Shown: piece after piece, positions 37,733 through 47,219 of the stretch | How the letters are laid out: the number at the start of each line of letters is the position of its first letter | Numbering within the stretch: the first letter of the stretch is position 1 | Notes under the pieces: model-generated | The model's input: the letters and a program-made list of their open reading frames with translations, nothing else | What the model was told of the DNA's origin: nothing | Databases searched by the model: none | Translations under genes and position numbers: made by a program | Source of the DNA: an uncultured Prevotellaceae bacterium | GTDB taxonomy: Bacteria; Bacteroidota; Bacteroidia; Bacteroidales; Bacteroidaceae | Direction of reading: 5' to 3' | Assembly (NCBI GenBank): GCA_900321965.1 | Contig: ONYA01000002.1 | Span: 1-64,000 of the forward strand | DNA length: 64,000 bases

Positions 37733-39010
37733 ATGACACAACAGAAAAACAACACACAGTTGGTGGCCATCATCACCATGTGCTTCATCTTCGCGATGAT
37801 TAGCTTCGTCACCAACATGGGTGCGCCGTTTGGCAACATCTGGGGTTTCACATACCCCTTTGCCAAAGCCTGGGGTAACCTGATGAACTTTGCCGCCTAC
37901 CTCTTCATGGGTATTCCGGCTGGCAAGATGCTCATCAAGTACGGCTATAAGAAGACCGCTCTTATCGCACTCATCGTGGGTATCATCGGTCTGGCGTTCC
38001 AGTATATTTCGAGCATCACCGGCGATGCTACCTATATGTTTACATACGATAGCATTCCCGTTGCTCTCAACCTGCTGATCTACCTTTTGGGAGCCTTCAT
38101 CTGCGGTTTCTGCGTCTGTATGTTGAATACGGTGGTGAACCCCATGCTTAACATTCTGGGCGGCGGTGGTAATCGCGGCAACCAGTTCATTCAGATTGGT
38201 GGCACGATGAACTCACTAACCGCCACGCTCACCCCGTTGCTGACAGGTCTGCTCGTGGGTACGGTGACTGAGAACACCAGCATGGGCGATGTCGCTCCGT
38301 TGCTCTTCATCGGTATGGCCGTCTTTGCCATCTCGTTCCTCATCATCCAGCGCGTCGAGATTCCCGAGCCTACGCTCGGCAAGGAGCAGCCGAAGTATGA
38401 GCGCAGCCCGCTGGCTTTCCGCCATTGCCTGCTCGGCGTTATTGCCATCTTCTTCTATGTAGGTGTAGAGATTGGTATTCCTATGGAGCTGAACTTCTAT
38501 ATTACCGACTTAGGATTCGAGGGTTCTGCTGCCATTGGCGGTACATTAGCTGCCAGCTACTGGCTGATGATGCTTGTCGGCCGTGCTTCGTCGAGTGCCA
38601 TCTCGGGTAAGGTGTCGACATCGCTGCAGATGACCATCGTCTCGACGGTAGCCATCATCCTGCTGCTTATCGCCATCTTCCTGCCTGAGAGTGTTGGCAT
38701 CACCATTAGCGGTCACAACGTGCCCATGAAGGCTGTCTTCATCGCTGCCTGCGGTCTGTGTACCAGCATCATGTGGGGCGGCATCTTCAACCTCTCCGTA
38801 GAAGGACTTGGCAAGTATACCGAGGCTGCATCGGGCATTTTCATGACAATGGTCGTTGGTGGTGGCATCATGCCGCTCATCCAGGAGTCTATCGCCAAGA
38901 GCGCAGGCCCCATCGCCAGCTACTGGCTCATCATCGCCATGCTTGCCTTCATCCTGTTCTACAGCACCATCGGTTGCAAGAACGTCAATAAGGATATTAA
39001 AGTTGACTAA
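37733..39010 (+). CDS. MFS sugar permease, probable glucose/galactose transporter
   Basis: A 425-residue protein with about twelve membrane segments. The start of the fold (FVTNMGAPFGNIWGFTYPF) and AYLFMGIPAGKMLIKYGYKK, which carries the inter-helix MFS motif, resemble the fucose/galactose/glucose:H+ symporter group. It sits between galM and galK, 22 and 32 bp apart, so galactose (or glucose) is the likely substrate. No gluP-type signature was checked by alignment. Confidence 0.85.
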   Translation: MTQQKNNTQLVAIITMCFIFAMISFVTNMGAPFGNIWGFTYPFAKAWGNLMNFAAYLFMGIPAGKMLIKYGYKKTALIALIVGIIGLAFQYISSITGDATYMFTYDSIPVALNLLIYLLGAFICGFCVCMLNTVVNPMLNILGGGGNRGNQFIQIGGTMNSLTATLTPLLTGLLVGTVTENTSMGDVAPLLFIGMAVFAISFLIIQRVEIPEPTLGKEQPKYERSPLAFRHCLLGVIAIFFYVGVEIGIPMELNFYITDLGFEGSAAIGGTLAASYWLMMLVGRASSSAISGKVSTSLQMTIVSTVAIILLLIAIFLPESVGITISGHNVPMKAVFIAACGLCTSIMWGGIFNLSVEGLGKYTEAASGIFMTMVVGGGIMPLIQESIAKSAGPIASYWLIIAMLAFILFYSTIGCKNVNKDIKVD

Positions 39011-39042
39011 TAACCATTTACTAACAAACACCTTTAAACATT

Positions 39043-40209
39043 ATGATTGATATTGAATTTGTAAGAAGCCGCTTCGTCAAGCATTTTGACGGGCAGACAG
39101 GTAACGTCTACACATCACCCGGCCGTATCAACCTCATTGGTGAGCATACTGACTATAATGGTGGCTTCGTCTTCCCAGGCGCTGTCGACAAGGGCATCAC
39201 AGCCGAGATGCGCGCCAACGGTACTGAAGACACCGTGATGGCCTACGCCATCGACCTGAAGGACCGTGTAGACTTCAAGCTCAACGATCCTGCCGGCCCC
39301 AAGGCTTCTTGGGCACGCTATATCTACGGCATCGCTAAGGAGTTCCAGAAGCTCGGCGTTCCCGTCAAGGGCTTCAACATTGCTTTTGCCGGCGACGTGC
39401 CCCTTGGTGCAGGCATGTCGTCGAGTGCTGCTATGGAGAGCTGCTTCGCCTGCGGTCTGAACGACATCTTCGGCGAGAACAAGGTTTCTCAATGGGATAT
39501 GGTGCTCGCCGGACAGGCTACCGAGCACAACTACTGCGGCGTCAACTGCGGTATCATGGACCAGTTCGCCTCTGTCTTCGGCAAGGCTGGCTGTCTGATG
39601 CGCCTCGACTGCCGCAGCCGCGAGTTCGAGTACTTCCCCTTCAAGCCCGACGGCTACCGTCTGGTTCTGCTCGACTCTGTGGTGAAACACCAGTTGGCCG
39701 GTTCGCCCTACAACGACCGTCGCAACTCCTGCGAGAACGTGGTGAAACACATTCAGGAAAAGCATCCCGAGGGCAAGTTCGAGACCCTGCGCGACTGCAC
39801 ATGGGAGCAGCTTGAAGAGGTGAAAGACATCGTCGGCGAAGAGGATTACAAGCGCGCAAAGTTTGTGCTCGGCGAGAAAGACCGCGTGCTTGCTGTCTGC
39901 GACGCCCTGAACGAAGGCGACTACGAGAAGGTTGGCGAGATGATGTTCAAGACCCACGAAGGCCTGTCGAAGGACTACGAGGTCAGCTGCGAAGAGCTCG
40001 ACTACCTGAACGACATCGCCAAGGAGTGTGGCGTTACGGGTTCACGTATCATGGGTGGCGGCTTCGGTGGCTGCACCATCAACCTCGTGCGCAACGACCT
40101 CTACAAGCAGTTCGTAGCTACAGCTAAGGAGAAGTTCAACGCCAAGTACGGCCACGAACCCAAGGTCTACGACGTCGTCATCGGCGACGGCTCACGTCGG
40201 CTCTGCTAA
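39043..40209 (+). CDS. galK: Galactokinase
   Basis: A 388-residue GHMP kinase that makes galactose 1-phosphate. The galactokinase signature GRINLIGEHTDYNGG (about residue 27), the ATP loop PLGAGMSSSAAMES (about 120) and the third GHMP motif GSRIMGGGFGGCTINLV (about 330) are all intact. It ends the gal operon; a strong terminator follows 20 bp after the stop. galT and galE are not in the window. Confidence 0.97.
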   Translation: MIDIEFVRSRFVKHFDGQTGNVYTSPGRINLIGEHTDYNGGFVFPGAVDKGITAEMRANGTEDTVMAYAIDLKDRVDFKLNDPAGPKASWARYIYGIAKEFQKLGVPVKGFNIAFAGDVPLGAGMSSSAAMESCFACGLNDIFGENKVSQWDMVLAGQATEHNYCGVNCGIMDQFASVFGKAGCLMRLDCRSREFEYFPFKPDGYRLVLLDSVVKHQLAGSPYNDRRNSCENVVKHIQEKHPEGKFETLRDCTWEQLEEVKDIVGEEDYKRAKFVLGEKDRVLAVCDALNEGDYEKVGEMMFKTHEGLSKDYEVSCEELDYLNDIAKECGVTGSRIMGGGFGGCTINLVRNDLYKQFVATAKEKFNAKYGHEPKVYDVVIGDGSRRLC

Positions 40210-40229
40210 TCTGCTGAAGCTCAAATAAG

Positions 40230-40265
40230 AAAAGGCATCGGGAAAAATCCTGATGCCTTTTTTCT
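40230..40265. terminator. Terminator shared by galK and dapA
   Basis: A 13-bp stem (AAAGGCATCGGGA pairing with TCCTGATGCCTTT, one G-U) with an AAAA loop and a T run. The A tract on its left makes it work for the convergent dapA transcript as well. Confidence 0.88.
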
Positions 40266-40282
40266 GTTTGTACTAATAGCAA

Positions 40283-41170
40283 TTATATTTTCAATTCCTT
40301 CAGAATGTCTGACATCCGCTGCATGTTCTGGATGCGCATAGGCACCAAAGGCAAGCGCAATACATTCTCGATGAATCCCATCTCGTGGAGCATGGCCTTC
40401 ACGCCGGCGGGGTTGCCGTCGACGAAGAGCAGCGAGAAGAGGTCGATGAAGCGGTGGTGAATCTTGCGGGCAGGATCGTACTCGCCACGCATCTGCAGGC
40501 GAATCATCTTTGAGAACTCCTTCGGCAGGGCATTTCCGATAACCGAGATGACACCTACGGCACCGCAGCTGACCATCGGGAAGGTCAGGGCATCGTCGCC
40601 AGAGATGACGTCGAAGTCGCGGGGTTTGTTCTTGATAATCTCGTCAACCTGCTCCAGCTTGCCGCTGGCCTCCTTGATGGCGACGATGTTACGACAGTCG
40701 CGAGCCAGGCGGACGGTAGTTTCTGCCGTCATGTTGATACCCGTACGTCCTGGTACATTGTAGAGCACGACAGGCAGTTGTGTGGCAGCAGCAATAGCCT
40801 TGAAGTGCTGGTAGAGTCCTTCCTGCGACGGTTTGTTGTAATAGGGGCAGACGCTCAGTATGCCGTCGATACCCTTGAAGTCGCCCGTTTTCAGTTCTTC
40901 GACGACGGCAGCCGTGTTGAAGCCGCCACAGCCCATCAGGATGGGAACACGAGCCTGAACGATGTCGACGACAAGATCCTTGATGCGCTTTTTCTCGTCA
41001 AGCGTCAGAGTCGGAGTCTCTCCGGTAGTAGCGAGAATACAAAAGAAGTCGGCGCCGTTGTCCAACTGATATTGCACCAATCGCTTGAGTGCATCGTAGT
41101 CAACGGAGCCGTCTTCCTTGAACGGGGTTATGAGCGCAATACCCAACCCCTTGAATATGTTTTGTACCAT
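40283..41170 (-). CDS. dapA: 4-hydroxy-tetrahydrodipicolinate synthase
   Basis: A 295-residue aldolase-type TIM barrel that condenses pyruvate with aspartate semialdehyde in lysine and diaminopimelate synthesis. Landmarks are ATTGETPTL (about 48), LYNVPGRTGINM with the catalytic Tyr (about 136) and the Schiff-base Lys in IVAIKEASGK (about 164). It is transcribed from its own promoter just upstream and shares a terminator with galK. Confidence 0.96.
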   Translation of the reverse strand: MVQNIFKGLGIALITPFKEDGSVDYDALKRLVQYQLDNGADFFCILATTGETPTLTLDEKKRIKDLVVDIVQARVPILMGCGGFNTAAVVEELKTGDFKGIDGILSVCPYYNKPSQEGLYQHFKAIAAATQLPVVLYNVPGRTGINMTAETTVRLARDCRNIVAIKEASGKLEQVDEIIKNKPRDFDVISGDDALTFPMVSCGAVGVISVIGNALPKEFSKMIRLQMRGEYDPARKIHHRFIDLFSLLFVDGNPAGVKAMLHEMGFIENVLRLPLVPMRIQNMQRMSDILKELKI

Positions 41171-41198
41171 CTTGTAACCTTTTCTGTCAAATTCGCTG

Positions 41199-41229
41199 CA
41201 AAATTACTCAAAAAGATTCGATTCTGCAA
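41199..41229 (-). promoter_or_regulatory. Promoter of dapA
   Basis: TAATTTTG (41199-41206, minus strand) with GTTG (41227-41229) 20 bp upstream fits the -7/-33 pattern and lies about 28 nt before the dapA ATG. Confidence 0.55.
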
Positions 41230-41251
41230 CAAAAAAGGCGAAAAACATCGG

Positions 41252-43993
41252 TTACTTCATGACTTTCTTACCATCGATGATGTTTATTCCCTTCTTTGGC
41301 GCTTTTTGTCTGACACCATTCAGGTCATAGATGACGTTAGGTTGAGCAGCCGTTGTCGGGGTCTTAACAGCTACCGCCTCACCTCCTGCCATGATGGTCT
41401 TCACATCGTCTGCCGTTATGGCAAAGTTATAGATACGTACATCGTCGATTTGTCCCTGGAACAAGGGGTCTGCCACAAACTGACTGCGTCCCAGATAGTT
41501 CAGCACAGGACGTACGTCAGCCGGACTGATGGTAATAGCCGTACTTGAGCCTGCCACCTCGCCATCGACATAGATCGTTGTTTTCTCCTTGCCGATGGTT
41601 ACAGCCACATGCTTCCATACGCCCGTCGGCAGTTTCGACTGGCAGTCTACCGTCTGCTCCTCAGCTCCATTCTTGATAGCGAAACGCATAACGTTGCCGC
41701 CATTGGGCGTCAGGAACAGGTAGTGATCTGTATCGTAGCCAAAGTCAAACAGGCGTATCCACGTCGTGTTACTCTGCAGTTTTACCCACATTGCCACCGT
41801 CAGTTCCTCACCACCGGCCACCTCGTAGGGCATCTGCACATACTGTTGGTTATTGCTGTTGTTATTAATCAACCGCAGAGCCTTGCCCGTCGATGTTCCG
41901 GCGTCAACATAGCTGACATTACCATAGGCCACAGCATCCATGATGTTTGCCGTCTCGTCATTCAGATTGTCTTCCATCTGCCAATGAGCAACGAGCGACC
42001 GCCGTCCTGTCGGCATGGCTTCCACTTCTTCAGAAGCCAGTATGGAGCGGTTCTGCGCCGTGTCGACAGCCTTCACCTTATATATATATGTGACGCCTTG
42101 ACGACAGGTATTGTCCGTGAAGGTGTTCGTGGTGACCATACGTCCTACGGTATTCCACTCGTTAGAGCCCTTCTCAGCCCGCATGACCATATAGCCGGCC
42201 AAGTCGCTATCGGTATTCGCCGTCCAACTCAAGGTTACCGACGCAGCATTGGCCTGGGCCGTCAGTCCCTGTACTTGTGCCGGAGTTACTCTTTCGTATT
42301 TCACGTCGACAGGCAGGATTCTCCATTGCATACGGTTGCGGACGGTTTGCGAGGCTGTAGCCGACATGGTGCTCTGTACAACGTCTGTGCCGTCGGTACT
42401 TGCCGCCAGATATTGTGCACTCTCACGATTGCGGATATAGTAATAGCCGTCGCCAGCATACTCCAGATACCATTGCTCGTTCGTGTCGGGTACGGCATTC
42501 TGGGCGTAGCCTATCACGTTGGCATTACCCGTAGAGAAGTTCAGCACGTTCATACGTGTGGCGTTATTGGCTACGCAAACGAAGTCGTAGAAGCTGTAAT
42601 CACCACCATACTTGCAGTTGGCCGACACGGCGGGGGATACATTCCATTGCTGCATCTTCGACGCTTCAGAATAATTCATCAACGCGATATTGTCTCCCGA
42701 CCAAGTGGCATATTTCGACGCGCTCTTGTTCACCAACCGATAGACACCTGCCATAATAGGAACTACAGGAACGTCCTCACCCCACGTTACATCGATGACA
42801 CACTCCGCGTTGGTCTGGCCTTTCTGATAGCCTGTTCCTCCTGGCAGAGTCTTCACAAACTCGTGTTGGGGACCATATCCGTCGAAATAGACCAGGCGGT
42901 CAGCCGATACAAACTGATAGTTGGTGGTCACGGCCTGTCGCTCGCTGCTACCAACGAAGGCTTTTACCCGACCGTCATCGTGGCGCCATACTGAGGCAGC
43001 CGTCCAGTTCGTCCGATGCTCACCATAGGCCAGTCGTTCTCCATTTCGGCTTATCTGACAGAACTCGCCACGAGCACGGCTGTCGAATCCCCACCAGATG
43101 CCATAGGTCATTCCATATTCCAATCCCACCATAGCCTCGGCCACATTATGCATCTCGTCTGCATAGCCAACCTTGCCGTCCTTCTCTAACTGCTGATAGA
43201 AATTAGCAAAAGTATCGAACGAACCTGCCAGCTGGTGGGTGTTTCCCCATTTATAGAGGTTCTTGCCGGGATTGTACCACTCAAGTGCCTTGTCATTGTT
43301 CAAGGTGTTTGCACCAACCATTATCACGTCTGCACAACGCGGATAATTCTCCTTGAGCAGCTTGGCAACTTGATAGTGTTTCTGCGCCGTTGCTCCTTCC
43401 TCCTTCGACCAGTAGTCGCCCTCGTTGAATGGCGAAATGCCCAGCACAGGATGCTTCGTGTTCTTCTGTATCCAATGTACGTGGCTATTGATCATAGCCG
43501 CCCAGTGCTCGATGTTGACAACGCTGTTTTTCACATAATAGTCGTGCGGAGCATGAGTAGCGGTTTTCCCTTGCGCATTAGTATATTCAAAGGCACCTTG
43601 GTCGGCTGTCAGCACCAACGGCAAGGTCGGGCTCACCTGATTAAAGTTGTTACAGCGTATACGCAACGTGTCGATGAGCGTCGAATACAGTACGGAGTCG
43701 TCAATAAGAGGCCACGTGTATCTGAAGGCAACGCGTCCAATACTGATATTCTCCTTTCCCATGTGGTTGATGCCTTTCTTGATGACCTGCTCGCTGACTG
43801 CAGCCTGATCCAGTCCCCATACAGGCTCGAAGCGCTTGCCTTGAGCAGTAATGTCAAAGCTCAACGAGACGTCGGGCTTGGCGAGTGCCTGGAGATACAG
43901 GCTTGAAGACGACCGCTGGCCGTCATTCTGAGAGACGGCAATAGCCGCGCTAAGCGCAGCTAATGCCAAGAGTGTCGTTCGATGGATGTTCAT
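41252..43993 (-). CDS. Large secreted multidomain protein, probable clan GH-A-like hydrolase with ricin-, FN3- and LamG-like modules
   Basis: 913 residues with a signal peptide (LALAALSAAIAVS). Residues about 40-410 look like a TIM-barrel hydrolase: ISPFNEGDYW (E191, acid/base-like) and GYADEMHNVAEAM (E280, nucleophile-like) are spaced as in clan GH-A. Next come a ricin-like beta-trefoil (about 415-565; YLVNKSASKYATW-type repeats, QQWNVSP, NEQWYLE), an FN3 domain (575-660; VTLSWTANTDSDLAGYMV), a LamG-like domain (670-840; LTVAMWVKLQSN, DVRIYNF) and a short tail IYDLNGVR...GINIIDGKKVM. The substrate and GH family are not identified. It starts 3 bp after the SPFH stop. Confidence 0.75.
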   Translation of the reverse strand: MNIHRTTLLALAALSAAIAVSQNDGQRSSSSLYLQALAKPDVSLSFDITAQGKRFEPVWGLDQAAVSEQVIKKGINHMGKENISIGRVAFRYTWPLIDDSVLYSTLIDTLRIRCNNFNQVSPTLPLVLTADQGAFEYTNAQGKTATHAPHDYYVKNSVVNIEHWAAMINSHVHWIQKNTKHPVLGISPFNEGDYWSKEEGATAQKHYQVAKLLKENYPRCADVIMVGANTLNNDKALEWYNPGKNLYKWGNTHQLAGSFDTFANFYQQLEKDGKVGYADEMHNVAEAMVGLEYGMTYGIWWGFDSRARGEFCQISRNGERLAYGEHRTNWTAASVWRHDDGRVKAFVGSSERQAVTTNYQFVSADRLVYFDGYGPQHEFVKTLPGGTGYQKGQTNAECVIDVTWGEDVPVVPIMAGVYRLVNKSASKYATWSGDNIALMNYSEASKMQQWNVSPAVSANCKYGGDYSFYDFVCVANNATRMNVLNFSTGNANVIGYAQNAVPDTNEQWYLEYAGDGYYYIRNRESAQYLAASTDGTDVVQSTMSATASQTVRNRMQWRILPVDVKYERVTPAQVQGLTAQANAASVTLSWTANTDSDLAGYMVMRAEKGSNEWNTVGRMVTTNTFTDNTCRQGVTYIYKVKAVDTAQNRSILASEEVEAMPTGRRSLVAHWQMEDNLNDETANIMDAVAYGNVSYVDAGTSTGKALRLINNNSNNQQYVQMPYEVAGGEELTVAMWVKLQSNTTWIRLFDFGYDTDHYLFLTPNGGNVMRFAIKNGAEEQTVDCQSKLPTGVWKHVAVTIGKEKTTIYVDGEVAGSSTAITISPADVRPVLNYLGRSQFVADPLFQGQIDDVRIYNFAITADDVKTIMAGGEAVAVKTPTTAAQPNVIYDLNGVRQKAPKKGINIIDGKKVMK

Positions 43994-43996
43994 AGA

Positions 43997-44941
43997 CTAT
44001 TCTGTCTTAAACAAATCTTTGATTCCGCCGATAGAGCCCAGCAGATTCGTGGCTTCATAAGGCAGGTAGACCGTCTTGGTCTTGTCGCCCTCAGCCAGTT
44101 CCTGCATCATCTGGATGTACTTCTGAGCCAGCAGGTAGTTGGCAGGATTGGTCGACTTGCCCACAGCCTCGGTAATGAGCTCGATGGCCTTGGCTTCGGC
44201 TTCAGCCACACGGATGCGTGCCTGAGCCTCACCCTCAGCCTGCAGGATGGCCTCCTGCTTGGCTGCTTCGGCCTTGTTGACGATAGCCGTCTTCTCACCC
44301 TCTGAAGCCAGGATCTCAGCAGCCTTCTGACCTTCCGACGTCAGGATCTGTGCACGCTTGTTACGCTCGGCCTGCATCTGCTTCTCCATCGCCGTCAGCA
44401 CGGAGTCAGGAGGTGTAATATCCTGCAACTCAACGCGGTTCACCTTGACGCCCCACTTGTCGGTAGCATCGTCGAGCACGGCACTCAGCTTCTTGTTGAT
44501 GGTGTCGCGCGAGGTGAGGGTCTCGTCCAGTTCCAGTTCGCCAATGATGTTACGCAACGTCGTCTGCGTCAGCTTCTCGATGGCGTTGGGCAGGTTATTG
44601 ATTTCGTAGGTTGCCTTGAAGGGGTCTACGATCTGGAAGTATAGCAGGGCGTTGATTTCCGTCTGCACGTTGTCCTTTGTAATCACGTTCTGCTTCGGGA
44701 AGTCGTACACCTGTTCGCGCAGGTCGATGGTGGTCGAGTACTGGTAGCGACCGTGGTTCAGTACGACGATAGACTTTGCCCGGTCGATAAACGGGATAAT
44801 CATGTTGATACCCGGCTGGAGTGTGGCATAGTAGCGTCCCAGTCGCTCAACGATTTTTGTTTCAGACTGTGGTATGATGACCAGCGCCATTTTGGCAAAG
44901 ATGATCACACAGACAATAATAGCAATCAGAATGTAAGTCAT
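43997..44941 (-). CDS. SPFH/stomatin-like (band 7) membrane protein
   Basis: A 314-residue protein with an N-terminal membrane anchor (ILIAIIVCVIIFAKMALVII) and the SPFH domain: ETKIVERLGRYYATLQPGINMIIPFIDRA and QVYDFPKQNVITKDNVQTEINALLYFQI. A long coiled-coil region rich in Ala and Glu follows (AERNKRAQILTSEGQKAAEI). It belongs to the QmcA/YbbK branch, whose partner is an NfeD protein, encoded 71 bp upstream. Such pairs organise membrane microdomains; the exact role here is unknown. Confidence 0.93.
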   Translation of the reverse strand: MTYILIAIIVCVIIFAKMALVIIPQSETKIVERLGRYYATLQPGINMIIPFIDRAKSIVVLNHGRYQYSTTIDLREQVYDFPKQNVITKDNVQTEINALLYFQIVDPFKATYEINNLPNAIEKLTQTTLRNIIGELELDETLTSRDTINKKLSAVLDDATDKWGVKVNRVELQDITPPDSVLTAMEKQMQAERNKRAQILTSEGQKAAEILASEGEKTAIVNKAEAAKQEAILQAEGEAQARIRVAEAEAKAIELITEAVGKSTNPANYLLAQKYIQMMQELAEGDKTKTVYLPYEATNLLGSIGGIKDLFKTE

Positions 44942-45012
44942 GATAATTTACGATTTAACTATTTACGATTTACAATTTATTTTTTCGGTTAAACGATTAA
45001 ACGAATAAACGA
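44942..45012 (-). repeat. ACGATT-type simple-repeat spacer between nfeD and the SPFH gene
   Basis: The 71-bp gap contains repeated ATTTACGATTTA units (44946-44978) and then TTAAACGATTAAACGAATAAACGATT-like units (44988-45013), all degenerate versions of a 7-11 bp motif. No gene or promoter is visible in it. Confidence 0.6.
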
Positions 45013-45471
45013 TTAAAGCTGTTTAACAATCTCTACCGTAATGATGGTGCTCTCGCGGCCAACGACGCATACCGTTGCCCCTTCGTTGATGGGTTGGGAA
45101 TCGGTGCTTACTGCTTTCCATACGTCGCCGTCAATCTGCACGCGACCGTAGCCTCCGGCCTGAATAGCTTCCACCACACGGCCCTGTCGGCCCATCAGAG
45201 CGTCGGCATTACTCACGCGGTTCTCCTCGCCCTTGTGCAGATAGCGTTGGGCAAAGGGTCGCACCCAGAACAGGCTGATAAGCGTGAACACAGCAAAGAG
45301 TGCCATCTGCCAGTAGATGTTCAACCCTACGGCCGAAGCGACGGCAGCAAAGACGGCACCTATGGAGAAGCAGATGACAAAGAAGTCACCCGCCATCAGC
45401 TCCAGAATCAGGCAGACGACGGCAACCACCGCCCATAACTGCCACATGTTCAATAAGAAATACTCAATCAT
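45013..45471 (-). CDS. NfeD-family membrane protein
   Basis: A 152-residue protein with two or three N-terminal membrane helices (MWQLWAVVAVVCLILELMAG, FVICFSIGAVFAAVASAVG, MALFAVFTLISLFWV) and a C-terminal OB-fold domain (ALMGRQGRVVEAIQAGGYGRVQIDGDVWKAVS). This short form without a protease domain pairs with stomatin-like proteins; the partner follows in the same operon. ettA lies 8 bp upstream. Confidence 0.92.
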   Translation of the reverse strand: MIEYFLLNMWQLWAVVAVVCLILELMAGDFFVICFSIGAVFAAVASAVGLNIYWQMALFAVFTLISLFWVRPFAQRYLHKGEENRVSNADALMGRQGRVVEAIQAGGYGRVQIDGDVWKAVSTDSQPINEGATVCVVGRESTIITVEIVKQL

Positions 45472-45479
45472 AATCAGTA

Positions 45480-47177
45480 CTAATCCTCCATCAATTTACG
45501 ATACCTTGCACGCTTGGGTTCTTCAAGTCCCAGTCGCTGGGCCTTGTTGACCTCGTACTCTGAGAAGTTGCCCTCGAAGTAGAAGACATTACCCTCCCCC
45601 TCGAATGCTAATATATGCGTACAGATACGGTCGAGGAACCAGCGGTCGTGGCTGATGACGACGGCACAGCCGGCAAAGGCTTCAAGACCTTCCTCTAATG
45701 CGCGTAACGTATTGACGTCTATATCGTTAGTAGGCTCGTCTAAAAGCAACACATTACCCTCCTGCTTCAAGGCGATGGCCAGATGCAGGCGGTTGCGCTC
45801 ACCACCCGACAGCACGCCGCACTTCTTCTCCTGGTCGGCGCCGCTGAAGTTGAATCTACTAAGGTACGCACGTACATTAATATCTTTACCGCCCATGCGG
45901 ATGGTCTCGTTGCCTTGGCTGACCACCTCGTAGACCGACTTCGCCGGGTCGATGTCCTTATGCTGCTGGTCGACGTACGACAGCTTGACCGTCTCGCCCA
46001 CGCTGAACGTGCCGGCATCGGCCTGTTCCAGTCCCATGATCAGACGGAAGAGCGTCGTCTTGCCCGCACCATTGGGACCGATGACGCCGACGATGCCGTT
46101 GGGCGGCAGCACGAAATTCAGGTCGCTGAACAACGTCTTCTCGCCATACGCCTTGGCCACGTGCTCGGCCTCGATGACCTTGTTGCCGAGTCGCGGACCG
46201 TTGGGGATGAAGATTTCCAGCTTCTCCTCCTTCTGCTTCTGCTCCTCGTTCAACATCATCTCGTAGGAGTTCAGACGGGCCTTACCCTTGGCGTGGCGAG
46301 CCTTCGGAGCCATACGCACCCATTCCAGCTCGCGCTCCAGGGTCTTGCGGCGCTTCGAGGCCTGCTTCTCCTCCTGTGCCAGCCGCTGGCTTTTCTGTTC
46401 GAGCCACGACGAGTAGTTACCCTTCCAGGGAATACCTTCGCCTCGGTCGAGTTCCAGAATCCATTCGGCCACATCATCGAGGAAGTAGCGGTCGTGGGTG
46501 ACGGCAATAACCGTACCCTCGTACTGCTGCAGGTGCTGCTCCAACCAGTCGATGGACTCGGCATCCAAGTGGTTGGTAGGCTCGTCCAGCAGCAGAACGT
46601 CGGGTTTCTGCAACAGCAGCCGACAGAGGGCTACGCGACGGCGCTCACCTCCCGAGAGGTTGGTGACGGGCCAGTCGCCTGGCGGACAGTTCAGGGCGGC
46701 CATCGCGCGGTCGAGCTTTGAGTCCATGTTCCAGGCGTCGGTAGCGTCGATAATGTCCTGCAGCTCGGCCTGACGGGCCATCAGCTTGTCCATCTTGTCG
46801 GGGTCTTCATAATATTCGGGCAGTCCGAATTTCACGTTGATGTCGTCATACTCCTTCAGGGCATCATAGACATGATGGACGCCCTCCTGGACGTTCTCCT
46901 TGACGGTCTTCGTCTCGTCAAGCGGCGGGTCCTGCGGCAGGTAGCCCACGGAATAGCCGGGGCTCCACACCACCTGTCCCTGGAATTTCTCGTCCAGTCC
47001 GGCAATAATCTTCATCAGGGTCGACTTACCGGCACCATTCAGACCGATGATGCCTATCTTCGCCCCATAGAAGAAGCTGAGATAGATGTTCTTCAGGACT
47101 TGTTTCTGATTCTGCTGAATGGTCTTGCTCACGCCGACCATCGAGAAAATCACTTTCTTGTCGTCAACTGTCGCCAT
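45480..47177 (-). CDS. ettA: Energy-dependent translational throttle protein EttA (ABC-F)
   Basis: A 565-residue twin-cassette ABC-F ATPase that binds the ribosomal E site and gates entry into elongation according to ATP/ADP level. Both cassettes are canonical: P-loops GLNGAGKST and GPNGAGKTT, signatures LSGGERRRVAL and LSGGERNRLHL, and Walker B DEPTNHLD and DEPTNDID. The arm and the linker with KARLNSYEMML are typical of EttA. This contrasts with the asymmetric ABC-F at 31.8 kb. It ends 8 bp before nfeD. Confidence 0.96.
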   Translation of the reverse strand: MATVDDKKVIFSMVGVSKTIQQNQKQVLKNIYLSFFYGAKIGIIGLNGAGKSTLMKIIAGLDEKFQGQVVWSPGYSVGYLPQDPPLDETKTVKENVQEGVHHVYDALKEYDDINVKFGLPEYYEDPDKMDKLMARQAELQDIIDATDAWNMDSKLDRAMAALNCPPGDWPVTNLSGGERRRVALCRLLLQKPDVLLLDEPTNHLDAESIDWLEQHLQQYEGTVIAVTHDRYFLDDVAEWILELDRGEGIPWKGNYSSWLEQKSQRLAQEEKQASKRRKTLERELEWVRMAPKARHAKGKARLNSYEMMLNEEQKQKEEKLEIFIPNGPRLGNKVIEAEHVAKAYGEKTLFSDLNFVLPPNGIVGVIGPNGAGKTTLFRLIMGLEQADAGTFSVGETVKLSYVDQQHKDIDPAKSVYEVVSQGNETIRMGGKDINVRAYLSRFNFSGADQEKKCGVLSGGERNRLHLAIALKQEGNVLLLDEPTNDIDVNTLRALEEGLEAFAGCAVVISHDRWFLDRICTHILAFEGEGNVFYFEGNFSEYEVNKAQRLGLEEPKRARYRKLMED

Positions 47178-47190
47178 AAAAATTTAATTT

Positions 47191-47211
47191 AAGGAGTAAG
47201 GAGTAAGGAGG
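47191..47211. repeat. GGAGTAA triple repeat between ettA and deoD
   Basis: Three tandem GGAGTAA-like units on the plus strand lie in the 42-bp gap. In the ettA transcript they read as pyrimidine-rich TTACTCC repeats, so they do not serve as a Shine-Dalgarno site there. A related array occurs at 54497-54536. Confidence 0.55.
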
Positions 47212-47219
47212 TAAAGTAG

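Noticed and set aside
41609-42994. 461-codon plus-strand open frame opposite the 913-residue secreted protein
   Set aside because: The minus-strand frame has a signal peptide and a modular domain structure; the antisense frame has none.
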